From Ferruginibacter sp. (lineage in GTDB: Bacteria; Bacteroidota; Bacteroidia; Chitinophagales; Chitinophagaceae), in contig JAQBNH010000011.1 of the NCBI GenBank assembly GCA_028288705.1, positions 62,001 to 126,000 on the forward strand: a stretch of 64,000 bases of DNA, read 5' to 3'. Under the pieces are notes generated by a model that saw nothing but the letters and a program-made list of their open reading frames with translations, was not told the DNA's origin and ran no database searches. Of the stretch, positions 47,528 to 56,039 are shown in pieces; the stretch's first letter is position 1; each line of letters begins with the position of its first letter. The translations under genes were made by a program, and so were the position numbers.

Positions 47528-48300
47528 AAAACGTTTTTCGCAGATACGTCAGGCGCGGAAGCGTGCGAAGGAAAATAGATTTCTTGCACGGCAAGAAATT
47601 GGGGAAAGGTTTCTCGCAAAGCGGCGAAGATGCAAATCGCGCGAAGGAAAATAGATTTATTGCACGGCAAGGAATTGGGAAAGAGTTTCCCGCAGAGCAC
47701 GCAAGGGTGCAAGGGCGCAAAAGGGATCTCTATTGAAAAGTAAAAGTCAAATTTGTTTGTTGCCCCCGTCTGGTCTCCTGACTAACGGGTTCATGATCAT
47801 AAAATGGGTGGTGAAAACAGCAACCACGGCGGTACTTCTTCCTGGCTTCGCGCCTTAGTGGCGAAAAAAAACTCTGTGAAACTCTGAGAAAAACTCTTTT
47901 TACTCTGTGGTAAAACCTTCTTTCTCTTTTCGCACCTTAGGGGCGAAAAAAAATAGCTTAAGAAGTCGTTGGTCAGGAGACCAGACGGCGGCGTTTGGTA
48001 AACAGCATTCCGCGCGAAAGAAAAAAACTCTTTTTAAACTCTGTGCAAAACTCTGTCTACTCTGTGGTAAACCCTTCTTCCTGTCTTCGCGCCTTAGTGG
48101 CGAAAAAAAATAGCTTAAGAAGTCGTTGGCAGGAGACCAGACGACGACGGCGTTTGGCAAACAGCATCCCGCTGCGAAAGAAAAAAACTTTTTTAAACTC
48201 TGTGCAAAACTCTGTCTCTGTGGTAAACCCTTCTTCCTGTCTTCGCGCCTTAGTGGCAAAAAAAACTCTGTGTCAAACTCCTTTTCCTCTGTGGTAAAAC
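47528..48300. repeat. Large interspersed-repeat block with a 155-157 bp tandem duplication
   Basis: No gene is seen in this 770-base spacer. It contains, in order, GCGCGAAGGAAAATAGATTT-type words (47566 and 47640), an inverted repeat CGTCTGGTCTCCTGAC (47767-47782) matched by GTCAGGAGACCAGACG (47972-47987), and a tandem unit starting at GGCGAAAAAAAATAGC (47942 and 48099). That unit contains CTCTGTGGTAAAC and the CGCC-TTAGT-GGCG hairpin. A third, shorter copy begins near 48254. All the short open frames here are by-products of the repeats. Confidence 0.8.
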
Positions 48301-48319
48301 AATGCAGCTTGCGGCATCG

Positions 48320-48916
48320 CTACAATGGATTGATGATCTGCGACAGCAAATGCTCATGAAACGCGATCACCTGCGGGATCAGCAGGGATTGTTCATCATT
48401 GATAAACACTGTATCGCAGCGCCCCAGTTTTTCTGCTTCATCCATCTGCCGTGCCATGCGGGAACGCACTTCTTCTTCAGCAATATGATCCCGATCCATA
48501 GAACGCTTTACGCGAAGTTCCAATGGAGAATTGACGCCGATCACAAGATCGAGGTATTTGTAGGCATCTGTTTCAAAAATCAATGCGGCTTCTTTGATCG
48601 CGTAAGGCGCGGTTCGTGACTGCATCCAGGACTCCGCATCAGCAATGGTTACAGGATGTACAAGGGAATTCAGGAGCGCTAATTTTTCAGGGTCGTTAAA
48701 AACTTTCTTAGATAGATTCGGCCGTTGGAGCTGGCCTTCATGGTAAGTATCTGCGCCGAAATGCTGGATAATCTTTTCACGCAACACGGCGTTGTCATTC
48801 ATCAGGCGTTTGGCCGCATCATCAGCATAGTACACCGGGATGCCCAATACTTCGAATATCTTCGCTACGGTTGTTTTACCGGAACCCATTCCACCCGTAA
48901 GGCCAATGCGCAGCAT
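48320..48916 (-). CDS. coaE: Dephospho-CoA kinase
   Basis: P-loop kinase of 198 residues for the last step of coenzyme A synthesis. Walker A is GGMGSGKTT; the CoaE-specific DDAAKRLM and HPVTIADAESW segments and the lid region VKRSMDRDHIAEEEVRSRM are present. The start at MLRIGLTGGM (48916) is preferred over an in-frame ATG six codons upstream (48934), which would overlap the terminator. Confidence 0.95.
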   Translation of the reverse strand: MLRIGLTGGMGSGKTTVAKIFEVLGIPVYYADDAAKRLMNDNAVLREKIIQHFGADTYHEGQLQRPNLSKKVFNDPEKLALLNSLVHPVTIADAESWMQSRTAPYAIKEAALIFETDAYKYLDLVIGVNSPLELRVKRSMDRDHIAEEEVRSRMARQMDEAEKLGRCDTVFINDEQSLLIPQVIAFHEHLLSQIINPL

Positions 48917-48932
48917 CGTTAAAATTTTAGTC

Positions 48933-48971
48933 AAAAAAAAGCCCGGTAAATCGTTGAAGACATTACCGGGC
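48933..48971 (-). terminator. Terminator after yajC on the minus strand
   Basis: A perfect 9-base stem GCCCGGTAA (48941-48949) / TTACCGGGC (48963-48971) is followed on the minus strand by eight T. It ends the nusB-DUF1573-yajC transcript just before coaE. Confidence 0.85.
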
Positions 48972-48977
48972 CGGTGA

Positions 48978-49310
48978 TTATTTTGTTGTTGCAGCCGGAA
49001 CTTTATTTACGTTGGCTGTCCATTCCATACTGATCGCAGATTTTTCAATTTTGATATAACTGCCCGGGCTGGTTTCGATTTCCATTGTCCCGTCTTCATT
49101 GATCTTATTGATCTTACCATGAATACCGGCGATCGTTACAACCTTATCGCCTTTTTGCATATCGGTGATGAATTGCTTTTGTTGTTTGGCTTTTTTTGCC
49201 TGCGGGCGGATCATAAAAAAATAAAACACCAGGATCATACCGCCCATCATGAACAGGGTAGTGGTACTGCTGCCTGCCGGCGACTGAAGAAAAATACTTA
49301 ATAATTGCAT
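48978..49310 (-). CDS. yajC: Preprotein translocase accessory protein YajC
   Basis: A 110-residue protein with one N-terminal helix (LFMMGGMILVFYFFMIRP) and the conserved RPQAKKAKQQKQFI and KGDKVVTIAGIHGKI segments of YajC, which binds SecDF. The start at MQLLSIFLQ (49310) is chosen because the upstream ATG at 49370 lies inside the DUF1573 gene. It follows that gene by about 40 bases. Confidence 0.93.
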   Translation of the reverse strand: MQLLSIFLQSPAGSSTTTLFMMGGMILVFYFFMIRPQAKKAKQQKQFITDMQKGDKVVTIAGIHGKINKINEDGTMEIETSPGSYIKIEKSAISMEWTANVNKVPAATTK

Positions 49311-49350
49311 GTTGTGCTGTTTAATAAACGAATGGTTATAAGAATGAAAA

Positions 49351-49794
49351 TTATTTGGCTTTGGCCACAACTTCGCCCGTAAGCATCAGCTGTGGGAAAT
49401 CAGGACTGGCATTGGAAGTTACATTCACTTTTTTCTCTGCCTGGCCAACACGGCCTTCACTGTTGAACTTCACTTTAATAAAACCGATCTCACCCGGTAA
49501 TACAGGCTGCTCGGGCTTTTCAGGTACCGTACAACCGCAGCTTGCTGTTGCCGTAGCGATCACCAATGGCGCTTTGCCCACGTTCTTAAAACGATAACTG
49601 TATTCCACGATCTCGCCATCGATCACCTTTCCAAAGTTGTAGGCAGAGTCGATGATTTGTACAGTGGTAGGTTCCGCCGATGCCATTTTCGTGGTATCGG
49701 TATTGGTTAAAGATGCCTGCTTGTCTTTGTTGCGTACATCGCAGCTCAGCAAACTTGCGCTGATCAAACCGGTTAAAATAATTGCTTTAAGCAT
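49351..49794 (-). CDS. DUF1573 lipoprotein
   Basis: A 147-residue protein with a lipobox (SASLLSC, Cys at about 18) and a single immunoglobulin-like DUF1573 domain with YSYRFKNVGKAPLVI, the conserved Cys pair in TASCGCTVP and VLPGEIGFIKVKFNS. The family is very common in Bacteroidota and is probably periplasmic or outer-membrane attached; role unknown. It lies between nusB and yajC in one operon. Confidence 0.82.
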   Translation of the reverse strand: MLKAIILTGLISASLLSCDVRNKDKQASLTNTDTTKMASAEPTTVQIIDSAYNFGKVIDGEIVEYSYRFKNVGKAPLVIATATASCGCTVPEKPEQPVLPGEIGFIKVKFNSEGRVGQAEKKVNVTSNASPDFPQLMLTGEVVAKAK

Positions 49795-49809
49795 AGTTGT
49801 TTTTTTATA

Positions 49810-50742
49810 TTAAATGGTACTGTCTTTAAAACTGATTTTCTCGATCTTGTTTTCAGCTGTAAGTTCTTTATGAATATTATCTAAAAGGCCGTTCACAAAC
49901 TGGCCGCTTTGAGGTGTACTGTATGCCTTCGCGAGATCGATGTATTCGTTGATCGTCACCTTGGTGGGAATCGTTTCAAAATACAGGAATTCGCAAACGC
50001 CCATTTGTAAAATGATCAGATCCAGCGATGCGATCCTGTCGGCATCCCAGTTCTTTAGTTTAGGTTTGATCAGCGCCAGTGTTTGCTCTGATTTTTCGAG
50101 TACGGTCTGCAACAGGCTTTTCGCAAAGATCCATTTGTCTTTACTTAAAATATCATGAAAGCTTTGTTGTGCCGGTTTGTTTAAAAAATTCAGCACCAGC
50201 GTGTACATCATTTCGGCATCATCGTCCCAGTTGATAAAATGCTCTTCGAGGTGGCTGGTGAAATTATCGTTGGGCAACATCAGGTTGGTAAAGATGAAAT
50301 CAAGCATGCGCTTTTCAGATTTCTTATCCCTGGATTGTTCGTCGATGTATTCTTTGTATTCAGGAGAAAGCACGAGTTGCTGGTAAGTCTTTTTCAACAA
50401 TTCCCTGTCGATGAGCAGGTGCATCTTCATCTCGTCCACTGCAGATTTAAAACTCACATCTTCCAAAATCTTCCAGAGAATTTCGTTGCCGGCTAACTTG
50501 GTGTTGATGGCGAGATCTTCTGCTGAAGGGAGATGTTTACTGGCTTTCTGGCGTGCATCTGTCTCGGCATAACGTGCCGTTTCAGTAATAAAATAGATCA
50601 GGTAGGTAAAAAGCTGGCGGCTCTGTTCAATTTTTTTGGTGAGAATTACCAGAGGCTCGCCTGGTTTGGTTTCCCCGCTCACACTATCGATCGTGTAGAG
50701 GGTCTGCATCACTTTCACACGGATATTTCTTCTGCTAATCAT
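49810..50742 (-). CDS. nusB: Transcription antitermination factor NusB, long form
   Basis: RNA-binding protein of 310 residues that helps antitermination on rRNA transcripts. The N-terminal SRRNIRVKVMQTLY and the C-terminal NusB fold with DADRIASLDLIILQMGVCEFLYF and TKVTINEYIDLAKAYSTPQSGQFVNGLLD match the family. The extra central helices (about 60-190) are typical for Bacteroidota, which have longer NusB than Escherichia coli (139 residues). Confidence 0.93.
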   Translation of the reverse strand: MISRRNIRVKVMQTLYTIDSVSGETKPGEPLVILTKKIEQSRQLFTYLIYFITETARYAETDARQKASKHLPSAEDLAINTKLAGNEILWKILEDVSFKSAVDEMKMHLLIDRELLKKTYQQLVLSPEYKEYIDEQSRDKKSEKRMLDFIFTNLMLPNDNFTSHLEEHFINWDDDAEMMYTLVLNFLNKPAQQSFHDILSKDKWIFAKSLLQTVLEKSEQTLALIKPKLKNWDADRIASLDLIILQMGVCEFLYFETIPTKVTINEYIDLAKAYSTPQSGQFVNGLLDNIHKELTAENKIEKISFKDSTI

Positions 50743-50972
50743 CTCTAAAGAACTTTATTAAGTGGGCAAAATTAAGGTTTTATACGTTGAGGGCTCCTTT
50801 TTAGCGTATAAATATTCGGTAAATGAAAAATTGTCCGACTCTTTTTTAACAAAGCCTGACATACCGTGCGAATCCCTGCCAACTATTCTTTTTACAGGTT
50901 TTGGTATGGAATTAGCCTACATTCGCATACCCAAAAAAAGGGCATATTTTAAACAAATCAAATCATTGAATT

Positions 50973-51254
50973 ATGGCGAAAAAGTTAAACATTACTCCTT
51001 TACACGACCGAGTAATTGTGCAACCTGCTGCGGCTGAAGAGAAATCTGCCGGAGGAATTATCATTCCTGATACTGCTAAAGAAAAGCCACAACGCGGTGT
51101 TGTACTGGCTGCGGGCCCTGGTAAAAAAGACGATCCTACAACAGTTAAGGCTGGTGATACCGTATTGTATGGTAAATATGCCGGGTCTGAATTAACAGTA
51201 GAAGGTATCGAATACCTGATCATGCGCGAAAGCGATATCCTGGCGATCGTTTAA
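50973..51254 (+). CDS. groES: Co-chaperonin GroES
   Basis: A 93-residue lid protein of the GroEL chaperonin. Signatures are [20 protein letters not shown] (mobile loop) and the strands [18 protein letters not shown] and ILAIV. It is 77 bases upstream of groEL. No CIRCE element (TTAGCACTC-N9-GAGTGCTAA) was found in the 200-base leader. Confidence 0.97.
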   Translation: MAKKLNITPLHDRVIVQPAAAEEKSAGGIIIPDTAKEKPQRGVVLAAGPGKKDDPTTVKAGDTVLYGKYAGSELTVEGIEYLIMRESDILAIV

Positions 51255-51331
51255 TTGCCGCTGCGATAAATAATAACAATCATTCACTTCGCTGGCCGGC
51301 ATCCGGTTAGCAAAATATCAAATCAAGTTTT

Positions 51332-52966
51332 ATGTCTAAAATGATCTACTTCGATATCGAAGCAAGAAATAAAATGAAGAAAGGCGTGGACACATTGGCC
51401 AACGCTGTAAAAGTTACCCTTGGTCCAAAAGGCCGTAACGTGGTAATCGAAAAGAAATTTGGTGCTCCACAGGTAACTAAAGATGGTGTTACTGTTGCGA
51501 AAGAAATTGAGCTGGAAGACCCGATCGAAAATATGGGTGCTCAAATGGTGAAAGAAGTGGCGTCTAAAACTGCAGATATCGCAGGTGATGGTACCACTAC
51601 TGCCACTGTTCTTGCCCAGTCTATCATCAGCGAAGGCCTGAAAATGGTGGCTGCCGGTGCAAACCCGATGGACCTGAAACGCGGTATCGACAAAGCGGTT
51701 ACCTTAATCGTTGAGAACCTGCGTAGTCAATCCCAGACTGTTGGAAACGACAGCAAAAAGATTCAGCAGGTGGCTACGATCTCTGCCAATAATGACGAAA
51801 CAATTGGTAAGCTGATCGCTGAAGCTTTCGCGAAAGTTGGTAAAGAAGGTGTGATCACTGTTGAAGAAGCGAAAGGAACTGATACTACAGTTGATATCGT
51901 AGAAGGTATGCAATTCGACCGTGGTTATGTGTCTCCCTACTTCGTTACCAACAGCGAAAAAATGCAAACAGAATTGCAGAACCCGTACATCCTGATCTAC
52001 GATAAGAAGATCTCAGCAATGAAGGATATTTTAACCATCCTGGAAATGGTGGCTAAAACCGGCCGTCCGTTACTGATCATTTCAGAAGACCTGGAAGGTG
52101 AAGCCCTGGCAACACTGGTGGTAAATAAATTACGTGGTACGATCAAAGTGGCTGCTGTAAAAGCACCGGGCTTTGGTGACCGTCGTAAAGAAATGCTGAC
52201 AGATATCGCGATCTTAACTGCAGGTATCGTTGTGAGCGAAGAACAAGGTTACAAACTGGAGAATGCAGACCTGACTTACTTAGGACAAGCTGCTTCTGTT
52301 ACCATCGATAAAGACAATACAACGATCGTTGGTGGTAAAGGCCAGAAAAAAGATATCACTGCCCGTGTGAATCAAATTAAAGCACAGGTAGAAAACACGA
52401 CTTCAGATTACGATAAAGAAAAATTACAGGAACGCCTGGCGAAATTAGCTGGTGGTGTTGCCGTTCTTTATGTAGGTGCTGCTACAGAAGTGGAAATGAA
52501 AGAAAAGAAAGACCGTGTTGATGATGCATTACATGCAACACGTGCAGCGGTGGAAGAAGGCATTGTACCAGGTGGTGGTGTGGCTTATATCCGCGCGATT
52601 GCGAGCCTGGATCCGAAAGTAAAAGGCCAGATCGCAGACGAACAAACTGGTATGCAGATCGTTCGCCGTGCATTGGAAGAACCCATTCGTACGCTGACAT
52701 CTAATGCAGGAATTGATGGTTCTATCGTGATCCAGAAGATTAAAGAAGGCAAAGGCGATTTCGGTTTCAATGCACGTACTGAAGTGTATGAGAACCTGTT
52801 TAAAGCCGGTGTTATCGATCCGACTAAAGTAAGCCGTGTGGCTTTAGAAAATGCTGCATCTATTGCAGGAATGTTGCTGACCACAGAATGTGTGATCGCC
52901 GACAAACCTAAAGAAGAAGCACCGCATTCTCATGGCGCTCCTGATATGGGCGGAATGGGCTACTAA
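51332..52966 (+). CDS. groEL: Chaperonin GroEL
   Basis: A 544-residue chaperonin subunit with all core motifs: [20 protein letters not shown], the nucleotide loop [28 protein letters not shown] and the hinge and apical segments. The C-terminus [15 protein letters not shown] has only a short Gly-Met tail with two His, not the long GGM repeat of Escherichia coli. Confidence 0.98.
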   Translation: MSKMIYFDIEARNKMKKGVDTLANAVKVTLGPKGRNVVIEKKFGAPQVTKDGVTVAKEIELEDPIENMGAQMVKEVASKTADIAGDGTTTATVLAQSIISEGLKMVAAGANPMDLKRGIDKAVTLIVENLRSQSQTVGNDSKKIQQVATISANNDETIGKLIAEAFAKVGKEGVITVEEAKGTDTTVDIVEGMQFDRGYVSPYFVTNSEKMQTELQNPYILIYDKKISAMKDILTILEMVAKTGRPLLIISEDLEGEALATLVVNKLRGTIKVAAVKAPGFGDRRKEMLTDIAILTAGIVVSEEQGYKLENADLTYLGQAASVTIDKDNTTIVGGKGQKKDITARVNQIKAQVENTTSDYDKEKLQERLAKLAGGVAVLYVGAATEVEMKEKKDRVDDALHATRAAVEEGIVPGGGVAYIRAIASLDPKVKGQIADEQTGMQIVRRALEEPIRTLTSNAGIDGSIVIQKIKEGKGDFGFNARTEVYENLFKAGVIDPTKVSRVALENAASIAGMLLTTECVIADKPKEEAPHSHGAPDMGGMGY

Positions 52967-52995
52967 TAAATAACTTAGCAAAAAGTGGGAGAGTC

Positions 52996-53029
52996 CCCGT
53001 TGTGTAACAGCAGCGGGGATTTTTTTTTC
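52996..53029 (+). terminator. Terminator after groEL
   Basis: A GC-rich stem CCCCGTTG / CAGCGGGG with a loop of about eight bases (52996-53019) is followed by nine T. It closes the groESL transcript. Confidence 0.85.
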
Positions 53030-53084
53030 AAGGTCAAAACGCGCGCCCCTTCCGATCTTGCCGACTAACGGCATTATTATTCTT

Positions 53085-53232
53085 TGTGCTTCTTTCTGTT
53101 TTAGTGTCTTAGTGCCGACAAAAAAACTCTGCCAACTCGGTGTCAAACTCTGTCTACTCTGTGGTAAATTTCTTAGTGGCGAAAAAAACTCTTTGTCAAC
53201 CTCCCTTTACTCTGTGGTTAACAAAACTTATT
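53085..53232. repeat. Interspersed repeat block upstream of the SMR gene
   Basis: Repeat words in plus orientation: TTAGTGTCTTAGTG, AACTCTGTCTACTCTGTGGTAAA, CTTAGTGGCGAAAAAAACTC and CCTTTACTCTGTGGTTAACA. The block ends 17 bases before the SMR start and fills nearly the whole spacer. An open frame running through it in phase with the SMR gene is not a real extension. Confidence 0.7.
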
Positions 53233-53249
53233 TTTACGCAAACGATTTT

Positions 53250-53576
53250 ATGAACTGGATCATCCTCATTATCGCCGGGTTATTTGAAGTGGGCTTCGCT
53301 ACCTGCCTTGGCAAAGCAAAGGAAACCACAGGTAATACGGCCATACTCTGGTGGCTGGGATTTTTCGCCTGCTTAAGTATCAGTATGTTCCTGTTATATA
53401 AAGCCACACTGACGCTGCCGATCGGCACCGCCTATGCCGTCTGGACCGGTGTGGGGGCCGTAGGCACCGTGCTCGTCGGTATTATCGTATTTAAAGAGCC
53501 CGCTGTATTCTGGCGGCTATTCTTTCTCGTTACCCTGATCGCATCGATCATCGGGTTGAAGTTCGTTTCTAATTAA
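53250..53576 (+). CDS. sugE: Small multidrug resistance family exporter, SugE-like
   Basis: A 108-residue four-helix membrane protein. It aligns with SugE/Gdx, not with EmrE, by MNWIILIIAGLFEVGFATCL, LPIGTAYAVWTGVGAVGTV and IIGLKFVSN. The essential membrane Glu is E14 (LFEVGFA). SugE members export guanidinium or quaternary compounds. The loop after helix 1 (GKAKETTGNT) lacks the usual KYTHGF. No guanidine riboswitch fold is seen upstream, where only the repeat block lies. The start is chosen to match the family N-terminus. Confidence 0.85.
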   Translation: MNWIILIIAGLFEVGFATCLGKAKETTGNTAILWWLGFFACLSISMFLLYKATLTLPIGTAYAVWTGVGAVGTVLVGIIVFKEPAVFWRLFFLVTLIASIIGLKFVSN

Positions 53577-53656
53577 TTTTTCGACAGGACAAATCCATGG
53601 ATTACTGTTCTGCCTGCATTTTATATACAGCCATAAACACTGAAAAAATTATCAGC

Positions 53657-53678
53657 ATTATACCTTATCGGGTATAAT
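53657..53678. promoter_or_regulatory. Operator-like palindrome 1, ATTATACC-N6-GGTATAAT
   Basis: A perfect 8-base inverted repeat with six-base spacer TTATCG. A second near-identical copy lies exactly 40 bases downstream. This looks like a pair of binding sites for a small dimeric repressor of the XRE/HipB type, but no regulator gene is adjacent. Confidence 0.6.
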
Positions 53679-53696
53679 ACTCTTGAGAAATGTATA

Positions 53697-53718
53697 ACTA
53701 TACCTTATTCGGTATAAT
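53697..53718. promoter_or_regulatory. Operator-like palindrome 2, TATACC-N6-GGTATA
   Basis: TATACC (53699-53704), spacer TTATTC, GGTATA (53711-53716). Centre-to-centre distance to the first palindrome is 40 bases, about four helical turns. An ATG three bases after it opens only a 12-codon frame (53722-53760), consistent with a lost gene. Confidence 0.6.
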
Positions 53719-53789
53719 TGCCATGAATGGCACAAAACTGATGCTTTTTTTAGTTTATTGAATTCCTTTTTTGCTATTATTTTTGCCAT

Positions 53790-53926
53790 CCGGAAAACGG
53801 GATGTAGTCACGCCTGTGGCGGGGCACACGTCTCGGGGAAGTAACGGCGTCTTCTGGAAAACGGGATGTAGTCCCGCTTCTGGCGGGACACACGTCAAGG
53901 TGCCGTGACCGTCCCATCCGGAAAAA
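53790..53926 (+). repeat. Two tandem degenerate copies of the 5' half of tRNA-Pro
   Basis: Units of 64 and 65 bases (from 53798 and 53862) each start with YGGAAAA-CGGGATGTAG and end near CACACGTC, exactly the words that begin the real tRNA at 53927. In place of the D arm the second unit carries a perfect hairpin GTCCCGC-TTCTG-GCGGGAC. Neither unit has a 3' half, so they are not functional tRNAs. Confidence 0.75.
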
Positions 53927-54000
53927 CGGGATGTAGCGCAGCCCGGTAGCGCACACGTCTGGGGGGCGTGGGGTCGCAAGTTCGAATCTTGTCATCCCGA
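53927..54000 (+). tRNA. tRNA-Pro (anticodon GGG)
   Basis: A 74-base cloverleaf: acceptor CGGGATG / CATCCCG with discriminator A at 54000, D arm GCGC-AGCCCGGTA-GCGC, anticodon stem CACGT / GCGTG with loop CTGGGGG, so anticodon GGG reading CCC and CCU, and T arm GCAAG-TTCGAAT-CTTGT. C1-G72 is the pair expected for bacterial tRNA-Pro. CCA is not encoded. Confidence 0.95.
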
Positions 54001-54489
54001 CTTCACAGGACAAGTTGAAAATATTTCCACTTGTCCTGTTTTTATTTCCGCTAGAACCCATGTCCATACTGTATATAAGCCTTACCAGTTATACAAACAC
54101 AAAGAGTCATTCCTCTTGTTTATCAACCAGGTGAAATGCTCTACCTGAGATTATCATTAAGATATGATACCCGGGAGCCATATTTCATGGAATTGTATCC
54201 AGCGCCGCTGTTTGTGTCGAAAAAGGCTTATTAATCCTACATATCAGACATTTTATAGCGAATATCCCGACAGTTACACAGTTTCATGTCGAAAATAATT
54301 ACTGTTTTCGACATGATATTAATTTCATGTCGAACCAGCCCCCTTAAAGGAACGGGAAAGCAGAAAATAACCAAAAATTCATCAGCAATGGTTAAAGAAA
54401 TTGACGGATGCCAATATTTTAAAACCTCAAAAAATTGGAAGAACAACTTATTATATTAACTATCGATTGATGGAATTACTATCAGCAGA
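54001..54489. other. Gene-free region beside tRNA-Pro with operator remnants and a broken reading frame
   Basis: No complete gene is seen. A perfect 11-base inverted repeat CATGTCGAAAA / TTTTCGACATG lies at 54285-54315, and TTTCATGTCGAA recurs 41 bases on (54324). From about 54385, a frame reading SSAMVKEIDGCQYFKT shifts into KIGRTTYYINYRLMELLSAD and stops at 54492. It looks like the frameshifted C-terminus of a lost DNA-binding or Fic-like protein, which is a guess. Confidence 0.45.
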
Positions 54490-55719
54490 TTAATTTTCGT
54501 GCCCCTTAATTTTTGTGTCTTCGTGGCGACCAGGATGCACAAACTCGTTTTCGCTTTTCGCTATTACCATCGTCGCCACTCCATTGCCAATGATATTCGT
54601 AATCGCCCGCGCTTCGCTCATGAATTTATCAATACCTAGTAAAAAGGCGAGTCCTTCAATCGGGATTTTGTGCAAGGCGGTGAGTGTAGACGCCAATACG
54701 ATAAAGCCACTTCCCGTCACGCCTGCCGCACCTTTGGACGTAATCATCAGGATGCCGATGACAGAGAGCATTTCTGCAAACGATAAATGCACATCGTATA
54801 ATTGAGCTAAAAATATCACGGACATGGAAAGATAAATGGATGTGCCGTCCAGGTTAAACGAATAGCCGGTCGGGACCACAAGGCCCACCACAGATTTACT
54901 GCAACCCATCGTTTCTAATTTGTTCATCAAAGAGGGCAGGGCAGACTCCGATGAAGAGGTCGCAAACACGATCAGCAATTCTTCCTTAATATCTTTTAAA
55001 AATTTAATTATGCTGAGGTTGTAAAAGCGGAGGATCGCACCTAAAACCAGGAAGACAAATATGGCCATCGTCAGGTAAACACAAATCATCAGTTTACCCA
55101 GGGGGACCAGGGTATGCAACCCGAATTTCCCCACGGCGAAAGCCATGCCGCCGAAGGCCCCGAGCGGCGCGAGATACATCACATAGCGCAGACCCTTAAA
55201 CACGATTTTGGAAATCCTGGTCAGAAAGTTTACGGCTTTTTCTCTCTGCCTGGAATAGCTTAAAATGATGCCGGTTATGATGGCAGCCAGCAGCACCTGC
55301 AGCGTGAGGTTGTTTAGAAAAAACCTTCCCCAGTCGAATGCTTCGGTGACTTTACTTGTGTATTTTCCCGCATCCATGCTACCTAAAGAGCCTTTGTCGA
55401 TTTTACCGGGCTGTAACAGCCAGGCGATGAAAATGCCGATGGTTAAAGCAAGGGTGGTGACGATCTCAAAATAAACCAATGCCTTTACGCCGACACGTCC
55501 CACCTTTTTTAAATCGCCGACACTGCTGATACCGAGGACAACGGTGAGAAAAATGATCGGCGCAATAAAGACTTTAATAATGCTGATAAAGGCTTTGCCG
55601 ATCCATTCCATTTTAATAGCCGTGGCTGGATAGAAATAGCCGATTAGGATACCCGACACGATCGCGAGGATTACCTGGAAGGCTAAATTGCTGAGAACTT
55701 TTTTTAATATTTTTACCAC
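54490..55719 (-). CDS. Dicarboxylate/amino acid:cation symporter (DctA/GltP family)
   Basis: A sodium- or proton-coupled symporter of 409 residues with the family motifs: a serine-rich loop ATSSSESALPSL, the NLDGTSIYLSM helix-7 motif (NMDGT equivalent) and GAAGVTGSGFIVLAS. The most plausible start is GTG at 55719 (MVKILKKVLSNLAFQ), since this is where family homology begins. The GTG lies inside the repeat word CTCTGTGGTAAA. The frame continues upstream through repeat sequence to 55848, which would add 43 unlikely residues. Confidence 0.88.
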   Translation of the reverse strand: MVKILKKVLSNLAFQVILAIVSGILIGYFYPATAIKMEWIGKAFISIIKVFIAPIIFLTVVLGISSVGDLKKVGRVGVKALVYFEIVTTLALTIGIFIAWLLQPGKIDKGSLGSMDAGKYTSKVTEAFDWGRFFLNNLTLQVLLAAIITGIILSYSRQREKAVNFLTRISKIVFKGLRYVMYLAPLGAFGGMAFAVGKFGLHTLVPLGKLMICVYLTMAIFVFLVLGAILRFYNLSIIKFLKDIKEELLIVFATSSSESALPSLMNKLETMGCSKSVVGLVVPTGYSFNLDGTSIYLSMSVIFLAQLYDVHLSFAEMLSVIGILMITSKGAAGVTGSGFIVLASTLTALHKIPIEGLAFLLGIDKFMSEARAITNIIGNGVATMVIAKSENEFVHPGRHEDTKIKGHEN

Positions 55720-56016
55720 AGAGTATACAGAGTTTTTTCGCCGCAAAGGCGGGAAGACACAAAGAAACACAAAGTTGGTTAACCACAGAGGTAAATGAGA
55801 GTGGCACGGAGCCTCGCCACAAAGGCGGGAAGACGCAAAGAAACACAAAGTTGGTTAACCACAGCGTTAACTGAGTTTAGCTCGGAATCTCGCCACAAAG
55901 GCGGGAAGACGCAAAGAAACACAAAGTTGGTTAACCACAGCGTTAATTGAGTTTAGCACGGAGTCTCGCCACAAAGGCAGGAAGTCATAAAGAAGCACAA
56001 AGACTTACTACGTACC
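55720..56016. repeat. Four tandem 76-bp repeat units in a divergent promoter region
   Basis: CGCCRCAAAGGCRGG words begin at 55739, 55815, 55891 and 55967, exactly 76 bases apart. Each unit also holds GAAGACRCAAAGAAACACAAAG, TTGGTTAACCACAG and (last three units) GAGTTTAG or similar. The array fills the whole space between the divergent symporter and HAD genes, so any promoter for either must lie in it or right at its edge. Confidence 0.85.
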
Positions 56017-56039
56017 TTAGCGAGAAAGAATTACTTTTT

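Noticed and set aside
47900..48297. Several reading frames of 70-120 codons on both strands in the repeat block
   Set aside because: They follow the repeat periodicity and repeat the same peptide words; there is no ribosome site or coding bias.
50760..50972. Possible CIRCE heat-shock operator before groES
   Set aside because: No TTAGCACTC-N9-GAGTGCTAA or close relative is present in the leader.
53030..53249. Guanidine riboswitch before the SugE-like exporter
   Set aside because: The leader consists of the interspersed repeat and lacks the conserved ACGR-type loops of guanidine riboswitches.
53777..54067. Minus-strand reading frame of 96 codons across the tRNA region
   Set aside because: It is antisense to tRNA-Pro and its half-copies; such frames arise from tRNA sequence and are not genes.
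55720..55848. N-terminal extension of 43 residues on the symporter
   Set aside because: The extension is encoded by the interspersed repeat and has no relation to symporter N-termini; GTG at 55719 fits better.
55739..55981. Regular 76-bp spaced repeats that could be taken for a CRISPR array
   Set aside because: The whole 76-base unit is conserved, including the parts that would be spacers, and no cas gene is near. It is a tandem repeat.
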